The translations under genes were made by a program, and so were the position numbers. This document shows, in pieces, positions 1 to 8,425 of a stretch of 9,644 nucleotides of DNA. Each line of letters begins with the position of its first letter. The first letter of the stretch is position 1. This DNA is from CBDULQ01 sp965368115 (GTDB lineage: Bacteria > Pseudomonadota > Gammaproteobacteria > SZUA-229), in NCBI GenBank assembly GCA_965368115.1, contig CBDULQ010000140.1:1-9644 (forward strand), given 5' to 3'. The notes beneath the pieces are model-generated. The model was not told where the DNA came from, searched no databases, and was given only the letters and a program-made list of their open reading frames with translations.

Positions 1-1407
1 CGTGGTTTAAAGGAACTCTCCAAGTGCGATAACGAACAGCGTCCGGAACAGCATGACGATGTTGCCTATGCCTACCAGTGGCTTAAGTGGGATCGGCAGA
101 TTTCCGGCCGCCACAGTATATCCCTGCAGTACTACTACAACCTGCATGACGAGAGTTCGCTGCTGGAAACCATGGAAGTCAACCTCGGCGCACCCATCGA
201 TCCCTTTGTGCCGAGTCTGCAACTGGACATCAAGTCGCAACGACATGACCTGGAATTCAATCACTATTATACCGTCGATAATTTTCGCCTGGTCAGCGGC
301 CTGAGTTATCGCCAGGACCTGGTCTACGCCAACCAGGTCTTCGATGACAATGCGCCCCATCGAAACAATCTGGGACGTGCGTTCACCCATTTTGAATGGC
401 GGGTAACCGACGACTTCCTGATCAACGCCGGCGGCATGGTGGAAAACAACGACATTTCCGGCACCGATGTTTCGCCGCGGCTATCGTTTATCACTCACGT
501 CAACGACACCAACACCCTGCGTCTTGGCGTATCGAAAGCCACCCGTACACCGATCCTGTTCGAGGAATACGCCAACTATCGACTCATCGAACAGCTCACA
601 CAGAACGGTGGACAGCCGCTGAGCCCGGCGATCCAGAATCTCTATTTCGGCGGCACCGACTTGCTCACGGACTACTATCTGATTTCGTCGGGCGATCTGA
701 TGTCGGAAGAAATCACCAGTTATGAACTGGGTTACATTACTCAGTTGCTGAATAACAAGATGGTCATCGACGTCAAGCTGTTCCGCGACCGGACCGATAA
801 ACTGATCACACTTACTGTCGACGTACCGGTAGCCGAAGACAATGCGGATGGTGAAGCCAGTGATTTTCAGAACGCTTACAAAACCGAAACCGACGGTATC
901 GAAATCAGTTTTGATTATCGGCCCACACGCAGCTTCAGGATATACGGTTACTATGCTTACGTGGATATCGACGCCACACTCATCAACCCTCTGGCTGAAA
1001 CACGTGACGAACGTCGCCTGGAAGTCTCGGCACCTTCCGACACCTATGGCCTGATGCTGATCAAGCATTTCGACAATGACCTGGACATCGGCATCAGTTA
1101 TTTCCGTGTTAGCGACATGGACTGGCTGGACCGTACCGGTTCATCAGGCGATCTGTACCGTGATCGTTCAGCGCAACCTTATGAAAAACTCGATCTAAAT
1201 ATTTCCAAAACCGAACACTGGGCAAATAACAATATCAAGTACACGCTAAGTTTTCAGAATCTTCTCGGCGAATATTACGACTATAACAAGACTCGCTACG
1301 CTGATCCGACAGAGACCGTCGTAGTGCCGCCCAGCTTCAGCATACCGGGCTATGGAAGCCTGCAGGACACCCGATTTTATTTTGATCTGAGCATCAGTTT
1401 TAATTGA
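1..1407 (+). CDS. TonB-dependent outer-membrane receptor, C-terminal part (5' end outside window)
   Basis: The reading frame is open from base 1 and ends at TGA 1405-1407, giving 468 residues without a start, so the signal peptide, TonB box, plug domain and first barrel strands lie upstream. What remains is alternating polar/aromatic beta-strand sequence typical of a 22-strand barrel. It includes a segment around residues 174-187 ending in ATRTP plus ILFEE, matching the conserved 'sR.tRtPsl.E' barrel stretch of TonB-dependent receptors. It ends in a strand finishing FDLSISFN, close to the usual aromatic C-terminus recognised by the BAM machinery. Such receptors import siderophores, cobalamin, sugars or other scarce ligands across the outer membrane using TonB energy. 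The substrate cannot be told from this part. A gap of only 52 bases with no clear terminator separates it from the next gene, so co-transcription with the binding protein and kinase is likely. Confidence 0.85.
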   Translation, partial: RGLKELSKCDNEQRPEQHDDVAYAYQWLKWDRQISGRHSISLQYYYNLHDESSLLETMEVNLGAPIDPFVPSLQLDIKSQRHDLEFNHYYTVDNFRLVSGLSYRQDLVYANQVFDDNAPHRNNLGRAFTHFEWRVTDDFLINAGGMVENNDISGTDVSPRLSFITHVNDTNTLRLGVSKATRTPILFEEYANYRLIEQLTQNGGQPLSPAIQNLYFGGTDLLTDYYLISSGDLMSEEITSYELGYITQLLNNKMVIDVKLFRDRTDKLITLTVDVPVAEDNADGEASDFQNAYKTETDGIEISFDYRPTRSFRIYGYYAYVDIDATLINPLAETRDERRLEVSAPSDTYGLMLIKHFDNDLDIGISYFRVSDMDWLDRTGSSGDLYRDRSAQPYEKLDLNISKTEHWANNNIKYTLSFQNLLGEYYDYNKTRYADPTETVVVPPSFSIPGYGSLQDTRFYFDLSISFN

Positions 1408-1459
1408 CCAGTTCATAATACCGGAACGATTGTCTAGCACCAGGGAATACAGGATAGAC

Positions 1460-2425
1460 ATGAAGATGTACAACAGGACCAACAGCGTCAGCATTATCCA
1501 CAGAGCAGGTATCCTGCTGCTGTTAATGCTGTTGTCTGTCATGCACAACAGTGCCACCGCTGCCGAACAGTCGGTCGCGGTAATCTACCAGGAAGACAAA
1601 TCCTTTTCGGTTTCGATCGCCCGGGAACTGGCCAAACGCCTGCGCGCCGATCAGCAGCACATCGAACTGATACCCTACAAAACACTGGACCCTGTGCGCC
1701 TGGGTAGCATCAAACCCGAAACATTGATCGTCACTCTGGGCAGCGAAACCACCCATGGCCTGTTTCAACACAGCTTTCGCAACCCGGTATTCAGCCTGCT
1801 GGTCAGCAAGCAGTCCTATAAAACACTGCTTGATGAAAAACCGGCCGGCGTTAGCTGGAGTGCACTGTATATCGACCAGCCCCTGAATCGCCAGCTATCA
1901 CTGATCAGACACCTGCTGGGGGACGATCAATCTATCGGCGTGTTACTGGGCCCTTATTCGAGAACCGAACACAAAGCGCTGCAGTCGATTGCCCGACGCA
2001 ACCGACAGAGCATCCGCATCGAAGAGATCACAGACGAGGAGCAACTGATCCCGTCACTCAAATCACTAACCGACCACTCTTCAGTATTGCTGGCCATACC
2101 CGATCCTATGGTTTTCAATAAAACCACGATCCGCGGCATCCTGTTGCTAAGCTACCGTGAAAACATTCCGATGATCGGTTTCTCCCGCGCCTATGTGAAA
2201 GCCGGCGCCATCGCCGCCATCTACACTCGCCTGGAACAGATCAGCGAACAGGCCTATCGACTGATCAGGCAACACGGCGAACGCAACGGATTACCCAGAA
2301 GCACTTATTATCCGGATGATTTTTCGGTTGCCGTAAATCGCAAGGTAGCCCGCACGCTCGAGATATCCGTCGACAGCGAAGACGAACTGATCCGCAAGAT
2401 CAAGGCGGATGAGGCGCGACGATGA
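1460..2425 (+). CDS. Exported solitary ABC-type substrate-binding-like protein
   Basis: This encodes 321 residues from ATG 1460, chosen because AGGA at 1451-1454 sits five bases upstream. A TTG at 1430 would add ten residues but lacks a good ribosome site. The N-terminus has basic and polar residues, a leucine-rich core (about residues 16-28) and a likely cleavage after ATAA, so it is probably periplasmic or membrane-tethered. The mature part has alternating beta/alpha segments: SVAVIYQ, then LIVTLGSETT, then the stretch ALYIDQPLNRQLSLIRHLL followed by IGVLLGP. This pattern resembles the PF04392-type ABC substrate-binding proteins, which have the periplasmic-binding-protein fold. No permease or ATPase gene is adjacent. 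The gene lies between a TonB receptor and a membrane kinase and overlaps the kinase start by four bases, so a role in presenting a ligand to the kinase is a reasonable inference. The ligand is unknown, and the family call rests on pattern recognition alone. Confidence 0.75.
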   Translation: MKMYNRTNSVSIIHRAGILLLLMLLSVMHNSATAAEQSVAVIYQEDKSFSVSIARELAKRLRADQQHIELIPYKTLDPVRLGSIKPETLIVTLGSETTHGLFQHSFRNPVFSLLVSKQSYKTLLDEKPAGVSWSALYIDQPLNRQLSLIRHLLGDDQSIGVLLGPYSRTEHKALQSIARRNRQSIRIEEITDEEQLIPSLKSLTDHSSVLLAIPDPMVFNKTTIRGILLLSYRENIPMIGFSRAYVKAGAIAAIYTRLEQISEQAYRLIRQHGERNGLPRSTYYPDDFSVAVNRKVARTLEISVDSEDELIRKIKADEARR

Positions 2426-5214
2426 AGAACTGGAGCATCAAGAAACGGGTTCTGTTCCTGGCACTGTTACCGACTCTGATCATTGCGGTTTCGCTAGCGA
2501 TCTATTTCAATTACAGCCGCATCAGTTCGCTGGAAGATGCGATGCACGAAAAAGGCCGCCTGCTCGCTAACCATCTGGCACCGGCCTGCGAATACGGTGT
2601 GTTTTCCGGTAACATGGAAATTCTCGAAACACTGATCAACAAAACGCTGTTCGAGCAGGATGTGGTTAGCGTGGTTGTAACCAATTCCGATGACGAAGTT
2701 CTGCTCAGCCGGACATCCAGAGACTTCGGCCCGGACACTAACTCATCGATTCTGTATTCATTCATCACCGACAAGCAATACCGCTTTCATGCCACGATCA
2801 CTTCCACGGAGATCGTGGTCGACGACTTTGAACAGTTACTCAGCGGCAGCCAGCCCGACAGTTATTCGGAAACCCGGGATATCGGCCATGTTTACGTCAC
2901 CCTTTCATCGCTATCGACACGTGTGCAACAGGTGGACAGTATTCTGAAAGGCTTTCTGATCACCGTACTGGGACTGATACTTACCGCTTTCTTTGCGATC
3001 AAGATTTCGCGCGGCGTGGTCGATCCGCTACAGCAACTGACCTCAACGGTAAAACAGATTGCGCATGGTGACCTGAACTCCCGAATCAGCATCAATTCAG
3101 GCGGTGAGATTGGATCGCTGGAAGAAAGCGTCAACAAGATGGCGGAAGAAATACAGCTGGTGCGCCAGGATCTGCAAACCCAGGTCGAAAAATCCACCGC
3201 CCGCCTCAAACGCACCCTGGAAGAACTGGAAATACAGAACGTGGAACTGGACCTGGCACGGAATCATGCACTGTCCGCCAGCCAGACCAAATCAGAATTC
3301 CTCGCCAACATGAGTCACGAGATCCGTACGCCCATGAATGGCGTCATCGGTTTCACCGAACTGCTGTCGAAAACCAACCTCAGTGAACAGCAAATGGATT
3401 TCGTCAACACCATCCGCAGCTCGGCCAGCAACCTGCTTACCATTATCAATGACATTCTGGACTTTTCGAAAATCGAGTCCGGCAAACTGGATATCGAAAA
3501 AGTCAGTTTCAATCTATCAGACGTCATGGATGAAATCATCGCCATGTTTGCTCCCATGGCTTACCAGAACAACCTGGAACTGATTTATCATCCCTCCTCG
3601 ATTCTGCCGCGCAACATGATCGGCGATCCGTTCCGGATTCGTCAGATCCTCATCAACCTGATCGGCAATGCCATCAAGTTCACCACCCAGGGTCACGTCA
3701 TCATTCGTGTCATTGTGGTCGATCGTGATCAGGATGAACTGAATATCAAATTTACCGTGACCGACACCGGCATCGGCATGGACGATATCAGCAAACAACG
3801 TCTGTTCACCGCGTTCACCCAGGCGGATACGTCGATCAGCCGCAAATTCGGCGGCACCGGACTGGGCCTGGTAATTTCCAAGAAACTGGCTGAACTGATG
3901 AAGGGCGATATCGGTTTTACCAGCGAACTGGGTAAGGGCTCGACCTTCTGGTTCTCACTGCCGCTGATCGCCGACAGCAGGGAAACTGCTTTCGAGGCCT
4001 GTCAGCTCGATGCCAGCGTCATACTCTGTGAGCCCCTGTCGCACAACCGCCTGGCCCTGCGCGCCGTGCTCGACGGTATGGGCATCCGCAGCATCGAAAC
4101 CGGCCGTGCCAGCCAGATCTGCGAACTGCTGGAGGAGCACGATGACAGCTCGATCAGCGCCATTATCGCCGGCATCAACCGTAGCAATATCGATAATGCC
4201 ACCTTTATCCACTCGCTGAGCAGCACGCTGGAAGTCACCGGCCTGCCTAGCCTGGTGCTGGCCAGCGCATTCGAAAATAGTGAAATTGACACATTGCGCG
4301 ATGCCGGGCTGGATAACATAATCTATCGCTGTAGTCGGCAACAGCTGATCAGCAATCGACTGCTGCAACTTATCGACAGGGAATCGCGGACCATGGATAG
4401 AAAACCGGCGCAGCAACACCCCTATACCGAACAATCCCATGACTGGAGCAATGTGCACGTGTTGCTGGTGGACGACAACGCCATCAACCTCAAACTGGCG
4501 CAGACCCTGTTGCAGGCACAGGGCGTCGACGTCGTTACCGCGGAGGATGGCGAACAGGCCATTGCATGCTGTTCCCGGCAGCGCTTTGACATCATTCTGA
4601 TGGATTTGCACATGCCGCGCATCGACGGTTTTCAGGCGACCGAGGAATTACGTAATTCCGACAGCCCCTGTCGCGACGCGGTCATCATCGCCCTCACCGC
4701 CAATGCCATGCCCGAAGAACAGGTGCAGGCCTTCAATATCGGTATGAACGATATCCTGGTCAAACCCATCAACGAAAAACAACTGTTCGACATTATGGAG
4801 CGCTGGTTGAACGATAGCGACGCACAACCCCCCGTCAGCAATCCCGAGAAAACCGATAACAACCGCAACGAGCCCCCGGTTTACGATCATCAGGAAGGTA
4901 TTCAACTGGCCGGCGGCAATGAACAACTGGCGCTGGAACTGTTCAGCATGCTGATCAAGGAACTGCCGGAGCACCAGCAACGCATGGAAACCGCGAAAGC
5001 GTCGGGCGATATCGGGGATCTGAAATACGCCGTGCATAAACTGCACGGCGCCACCAGTTACTGTGGCGTACCCGGTCTGCGGGCGCGTGCGAAATACCTG
5101 GAAGACTGCATCGACAACCAGCAACTGGGCCAGATCGACGCAGGTTACGACAAGGTGCTCAACGCAATCCGGGAGCTGCTCAATTACCGTCGCGACGACC
5201 AGGCGCAGGCCTGA
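2422..5214 (+). CDS. barA: BarA/GacS-type tripartite hybrid sensor histidine kinase
   Basis: This encodes 930 residues, close to E. coli BarA (918). Order: TM1 (about 9-30), a periplasmic sensor of about 140 residues with the BarA-like 'hLApaceYGvFSGN' stretch, TM2 (about 175-196), HAMP (about 196-248, Pro202), and a coiled coil (about 240-290). Next come HisKA with phospho-acceptor His299 in NMSHEIRTPMNG, and HATPase_c with N-box Asn416, DTGIGM at 448-453 and GGTGLGL at 477-483. A degenerate receiver follows (about 531-650), then a true receiver (Asp684/Asp685, phospho-acceptor Asp728, Thr759, Lys781), and an HPt domain with His872 in HKLHG. All residues for an H-D-H phosphorelay are present. 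In known systems such kinases phosphorylate UvrY/GacA and control Csr/Rsm small RNAs; no response regulator lies in this window. The start is ATG 2422, inside the previous stop (ATGA), with GAGG at 2411-2414, so translation is probably coupled. The symbol is by homology; orthology is not proven. Confidence 0.88.
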   Translation: MKNWSIKKRVLFLALLPTLIIAVSLAIYFNYSRISSLEDAMHEKGRLLANHLAPACEYGVFSGNMEILETLINKTLFEQDVVSVVVTNSDDEVLLSRTSRDFGPDTNSSILYSFITDKQYRFHATITSTEIVVDDFEQLLSGSQPDSYSETRDIGHVYVTLSSLSTRVQQVDSILKGFLITVLGLILTAFFAIKISRGVVDPLQQLTSTVKQIAHGDLNSRISINSGGEIGSLEESVNKMAEEIQLVRQDLQTQVEKSTARLKRTLEELEIQNVELDLARNHALSASQTKSEFLANMSHEIRTPMNGVIGFTELLSKTNLSEQQMDFVNTIRSSASNLLTIINDILDFSKIESGKLDIEKVSFNLSDVMDEIIAMFAPMAYQNNLELIYHPSSILPRNMIGDPFRIRQILINLIGNAIKFTTQGHVIIRVIVVDRDQDELNIKFTVTDTGIGMDDISKQRLFTAFTQADTSISRKFGGTGLGLVISKKLAELMKGDIGFTSELGKGSTFWFSLPLIADSRETAFEACQLDASVILCEPLSHNRLALRAVLDGMGIRSIETGRASQICELLEEHDDSSISAIIAGINRSNIDNATFIHSLSSTLEVTGLPSLVLASAFENSEIDTLRDAGLDNIIYRCSRQQLISNRLLQLIDRESRTMDRKPAQQHPYTEQSHDWSNVHVLLVDDNAINLKLAQTLLQAQGVDVVTAEDGEQAIACCSRQRFDIILMDLHMPRIDGFQATEELRNSDSPCRDAVIIALTANAMPEEQVQAFNIGMNDILVKPINEKQLFDIMERWLNDSDAQPPVSNPEKTDNNRNEPPVYDHQEGIQLAGGNEQLALELFSMLIKELPEHQQRMETAKASGDIGDLKYAVHKLHGATSYCGVPGLRARAKYLEDCIDNQQLGQIDAGYDKVLNAIRELLNYRRDDQAQA

Positions 5215-5229
5215 TCGAGCAGTAACCCG

Positions 5230-5985
5230 TCAATCCAGGTGCGCCAGTGCGCGTGCCTGCATCATCAGGTTTTTCATTCTCGATACCGCCTGACTCAAAC
5301 CGCTAAACACCGCCTCGGCAACGATGGCATGGCCGATATTCAGTTCACGCACATGCGGTAATGCAGCAATATCCTGTACATTGTGATAGTTGAGACCATG
5401 TCCGGCATTCACCTGCAAGCCCAGTTCCTGACCCAGTTCGACCGCCTGCACAATCTTCTTGAATTCACGACGGCGCGCTTCGGCGGTCGGGGCGTCGGCG
5501 TAGTGGCCGGTATGAATTTCAATCGCCGGTGCACCGCTACGTTTGGCCGCTTCGATCTGCTGAGTATCGGCATCGATGAACAGGGATACGCGTACATTGG
5601 CTTCCGCCAGTCGACGACAGGCCTGTTGAATCCGATCCTCCTGACCGGCCACATCGAGCCCGCCTTCTGTGGTCAGCTCTTCACGCCGCTCGGGCACCAG
5701 GCAGCAGTCTTCCGGTTGTGCTTTCTCGGCAAAAGCCAGCATGTCATCGGTCACCGCCATTTCCAGGTTCATGCGCGTCACCAGCATATCTTTCAACATC
5801 AGCACATCGCGCTCCTGGATATGACGTCGATCTTCGCGCAGATGCAGGGTAATGCTATCGGCGCCGGCCTGCTCAGCCTGCAATGCAGCATAAACCGGGT
5901 CCGGATAACGCGTGCCACGCGCCTGACGCAAGGTGGCGACGTGATCGATATTAACCCCCAGCAGTATATCCCTGTGTATCGACAT
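5230..5985 (-). CDS. pdxJ: Pyridoxine 5'-phosphate synthase
   Basis: This encodes 251 residues and catalyses the ring-closing step of DXP-dependent vitamin B6 synthesis, condensing 3-amino-2-oxopropyl phosphate with 1-deoxyxylulose 5-phosphate to give pyridoxine 5'-phosphate in the cytoplasm. The family signature is unmistakable: GVNIDHVATLRQARGT near the N-terminus, HLREDRRHI, NLEMAVT, LTTEGGLDV, VSLFIDAD, VNAGHGLNYHN and ELNIGHAIV. By alignment with E. coli PdxJ (offset +3), the catalytic residues His48, Glu75 and His196 are all present. ATG at 5985 is preferred over an in-frame TTG at 6000 because GGAG (ctcc at 5993-5996 on the + strand) lies seven bases upstream and the resulting N-terminus fits the family. 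It ends 15 bases from the convergent kinase gene. The recO and acpS neighbours it has in many gammaproteobacteria are not next to it here. Confidence 0.97.
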   Translation of the reverse strand: MSIHRDILLGVNIDHVATLRQARGTRYPDPVYAALQAEQAGADSITLHLREDRRHIQERDVLMLKDMLVTRMNLEMAVTDDMLAFAEKAQPEDCCLVPERREELTTEGGLDVAGQEDRIQQACRRLAEANVRVSLFIDADTQQIEAAKRSGAPAIEIHTGHYADAPTAEARRREFKKIVQAVELGQELGLQVNAGHGLNYHNVQDIAALPHVRELNIGHAIVAEAVFSGLSQAVSRMKNLMMQARALAHLD

Positions 5986-5992
5986 GTACGGA

Positions 5993-6050
5993 CTCCGCAA
6001 GACAATGATTTAAAGCCTGCCTATTCTATAGGAAAACCCGCTGCTGTCGA
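5993..6050 (-). promoter_or_regulatory. pdxJ promoter and ribosome binding site
   Basis: Read on the - strand, TCGACA (6050-6045, five of six matches to TTGACA) is followed after 16 bases by TAGAAT (6028-6023, five of six matches to TATAAT). This predicts a start near 6016 and a leader of about 30 bases. GGAG at 5996-5993 lies seven bases before the ATG. It is a good sigma-70 match by eye; no activator site is evident. Confidence 0.6.
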
Positions 6051-6101
6051 AACGTGTAAGCCCGCCATGGGGCCATTTTTATGGCGATAAAGGGCTATCT
6101 C

Positions 6102-6110
6102 TGCTATGGT
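6102..6110 (+). promoter_or_regulatory. Candidate extended -10 promoter for the CHASE2 cyclase gene
   Basis: TGCTATGGT reads as an extended -10 (TGn followed by TATGGT, four of six matches). The best -35 at the right distance (TGGCGA, 6082-6087) is poor, so the TG extension would have to compensate. The predicted transcription start is near 6117, directly at the 20-base palindrome. The leader to the GTG start would be about 89 bases. This is a prediction by eye only. Confidence 0.35.
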
Positions 6111-6115
6111 TTATC

Positions 6116-6135
6116 AGGACCTGTTAACAGGTCCT
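6116..6135. repeat. Perfect 20-base palindrome AGGACCTGTTAACAGGTCCT
   Basis: The two 10-base halves are exact reverse complements, and symmetry breaks immediately outside (C6115 against C6136). In RNA it would form an eight-pair stem with a TTAA loop. No T-run follows on either strand, so it does not look like an intrinsic terminator. It lies in the divergent pdxJ/cyclase region, 71 bases before the cyclase start codon and overlapping the predicted start of transcription. An operator for a dimeric regulator or a 5' leader hairpin are the two plausible roles. Confidence 0.7.
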
Positions 6136-6205
6136 CATCCATAACACGCCTGGACGGCGATGTTGCAATAACAATAAAAAAGTCAGTTCGAAGTGAGGGC
6201 ATTAA

Positions 6206-8425
6206 GTGCTTAAACAACGCATCCTGCGATATGGCCTGGGGTTTGCACTTACCATCATCATCCTTTTACATGCCAGCGGCCATGTACCCATATCCTTCAT
6301 AACCACACTGGAAAACCTGTCTTACGATTTTCGCCTGAGCCTGTCGCTACCCGAGCAAGTCGACAAGCAGGTGGTCATCATCGACATCGATGAAAAAAGT
6401 CTCGGTGAGATTGGCCACTGGCCCTGGGAACGCAATGTACTCGCCCGCATCGTCGACAATCTGTTCGACTATTATCACATCAAGGTACTGGGCTTCGATA
6501 TTCTATTCGCCGAGCCGGACCAGGATCCCAGTGACCAGTTCATTGAAGACATGGCAAACAGTTCGCTGGCGGACAATCCGGAATTTAACAAGATCTATCA
6601 GCAGGCAAAATCCAGCCTGCATCGCGACCGTATTTTTGCCGATGCACTGGCTAACCGGAATACCGTCATGGGTGTGGTATTCGATCCCCGCGACAAAAAT
6701 CTACGCAAGGGCCAGTTACCGCCACCAGTACCCCACATCGGCAAAGAAATCATCGACGATTTCGATTTTCCAGCTGCCGCCGGCGTCACGGCAAACGTCG
6801 ACATCCTGCAAAACAGCGCCCACTCAGGCGGTTATTTCGATAATCCACTGATCGATTCGGACGGCGTCTTTCGCAAAGTGCCTCTACTGCAGGAATATCA
6901 GGGCCACCTGTACCAGTCTCTGGCTCTGGCGACGGCGCGCAGCACTCTGAGAGACAACGACATCAAACTGGGTTATTCGCTGCTGGATGAGGATACAGGT
7001 CGCAAATCGCTGGAATGGATTTATGTCGGTGAAATCGCGATACCTGTCGACGAAAACTCCGGCGTCATCGTGCCTTACATCGGTCGTCAGAAAAGTTTTG
7101 AATATATTCCCGCAGTGGACGTGCTCGAGCGCAAGATCGATGTCGCTAAACTGGAAGGCAAAATCGCCCTGTTCGGCGCCAGCGCCGCCGGCCTGCTCGA
7201 TCTGCGAACCACACCGCTGGAGTCTGCCTACCCCGGAGTGGAAGTACACGCCAACATCATTCAGGGCATTCTCGATCAGACCGTCATGCATCGTCCACAA
7301 TACATCGTCGGCTACGAAATCCTGGTACTGCTGGTGTTCGGTATCGCTCTCACCCTGCTGCTGCCTGCATTGTCACCACTGTGGGGCAGTCTGGTTTCGG
7401 CCGCCTCCGTCATCGTACTGTTGTTGATCGAAACCTATATCTGGAACAGTTTGCAGATCGTCTCGCCGATTGCCTCGCCGTTGTTGTTGATTGCACTGAT
7501 CTTCATCCTCAACATGACCTACGGCTTCTTCGTGGAAACCCGCGATAAACGCCAGCTCACTCACCTGTTCGGCCAGTATGTACCGCCGGAACTGGTCGAT
7601 GAGATGAGTCAGAACCTGAAAGAAATTAACCTGGACGGTGAAATCCGCGACATGACCGTGCTGTTCACCGATGTGCGCAACTTCACCACCATTTCGGAAA
7701 ACATGGAGCCAAAGGAACTCACCCTGTTCATCAATTCCTTCCTGACACCGCTGACCCGGGTCATTCATACCAATCGCGGCACCATCGACAAATACATGGG
7801 TGATGCCATCATGGCATTCTGGGGTGCACCGCTGCGCGACGAACAACATGCTCGCAACGCACTCAACGCGGCGATGGAAATGCTGCGCGTGATGAAAGAC
7901 ATGCAGGAAGAGTTTCGTGCCAAAGGCTGGCCGGAAATTCGCATCGGGGTCGGCGTCAACACCGGTCCCATGAACGTGGGCAACAAGGGTTCCGAGTTCC
8001 GCGTCGATTACACCGTGCTGGGCGATGCAGTCAATCTGGGTTCGCGCATGGAAGGCCTGACCAAGGCCTACGGCGTGGATATCATCACCGGCGACGCCAC
8101 CCGCCATGCCGTGCCCGAATTCGAATATCGCGAACTCGATCTGGTGCGCGTCAAGGGCAAGGATAAACCGGTGGTGCTCTACGAACCGGTCGGCCTGGTG
8201 GAAACCGTGGACAAATCCACCCGCACGGCAATAAAGAAATTTCATCATGCACTGCAGTTGTATCGCCAGCAGAAATGGGACGATGCGGAGAAAGAGATCT
8301 TCGCCCTCAATCAGCAGGACCCGCAGCGCAAGATTTATCAGCTCTATCTGGATCGTATCGCGTTTTATCGACAGAACCCACCGGGCGAAAACTGGGACGG
8401 CGTATTCACTCACACCAGCAAATAA
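6206..8425 (+). CDS. CHASE2-domain class III adenylate cyclase, membrane-bound
   Basis: This encodes 739 residues from GTG 6206, with GAGGG (6195-6199) six bases upstream. It has an N-terminal membrane anchor (about 8-25), then an extracytoplasmic CHASE2 sensor (about 30-350) with the signature VVIIDIDEKSLGEIGHWPW from residue 56. Three membrane segments follow (about 366-440), then a linker with LFGQYVPPELVDEM, and a class III cyclase domain (about 480-660). Metal-binding Asp489 (FTDVRNF) and Asp533 (KYMGD) are present, as are transition-state residues Asn610 and Arg614. Lys529 and Thr603 are the purine-selecting pair of class IIIb enzymes, which points to ATP rather than GTP. The product would be cAMP, made on the cytoplasmic side in response to an unknown periplasmic signal. 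Residues about 673-739 form a TPR-like helical tail (FHHALQLY, then WDDAEKEIF) common in this architecture. A CRP-type site follows 72 bases after its stop. Confidence 0.92.
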   Translation: MLKQRILRYGLGFALTIIILLHASGHVPISFITTLENLSYDFRLSLSLPEQVDKQVVIIDIDEKSLGEIGHWPWERNVLARIVDNLFDYYHIKVLGFDILFAEPDQDPSDQFIEDMANSSLADNPEFNKIYQQAKSSLHRDRIFADALANRNTVMGVVFDPRDKNLRKGQLPPPVPHIGKEIIDDFDFPAAAGVTANVDILQNSAHSGGYFDNPLIDSDGVFRKVPLLQEYQGHLYQSLALATARSTLRDNDIKLGYSLLDEDTGRKSLEWIYVGEIAIPVDENSGVIVPYIGRQKSFEYIPAVDVLERKIDVAKLEGKIALFGASAAGLLDLRTTPLESAYPGVEVHANIIQGILDQTVMHRPQYIVGYEILVLLVFGIALTLLLPALSPLWGSLVSAASVIVLLLIETYIWNSLQIVSPIASPLLLIALIFILNMTYGFFVETRDKRQLTHLFGQYVPPELVDEMSQNLKEINLDGEIRDMTVLFTDVRNFTTISENMEPKELTLFINSFLTPLTRVIHTNRGTIDKYMGDAIMAFWGAPLRDEQHARNALNAAMEMLRVMKDMQEEFRAKGWPEIRIGVGVNTGPMNVGNKGSEFRVDYTVLGDAVNLGSRMEGLTKAYGVDIITGDATRHAVPEFEYRELDLVRVKGKDKPVVLYEPVGLVETVDKSTRTAIKKFHHALQLYRQQKWDDAEKEIFALNQQDPQRKIYQLYLDRIAFYRQNPPGENWDGVFTHTSK

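Noticed and set aside
481..1068. 195-residue open frame on the - strand inside the receptor gene
   Set aside because: It is antisense to recognisable TonB receptor barrel sequence and has no motif or ribosome site.
5215..5229. Terminator between the convergent kinase and pdxJ genes
   Set aside because: The 15-base gap and flanks hold no good stem with a T-run; only a weak long-range pairing of GGCGCA with TGCGCC is visible.
5383..6090. 235-residue open frame on the + strand opposite pdxJ
   Set aside because: It is antisense to a certain, fully conserved pdxJ, resembles no family I know, and its start has no ribosome site. It is a shadow frame.
6116..6135. Palindrome considered as an intrinsic terminator for pdxJ or a LexA box
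   Set aside because: There is no T-run after the stem on either strand, and it lies upstream of pdxJ rather than after it. The LexA box needs CTGT-N8-ACAG, and here CTGT and ACAG are adjacent or overlapping.
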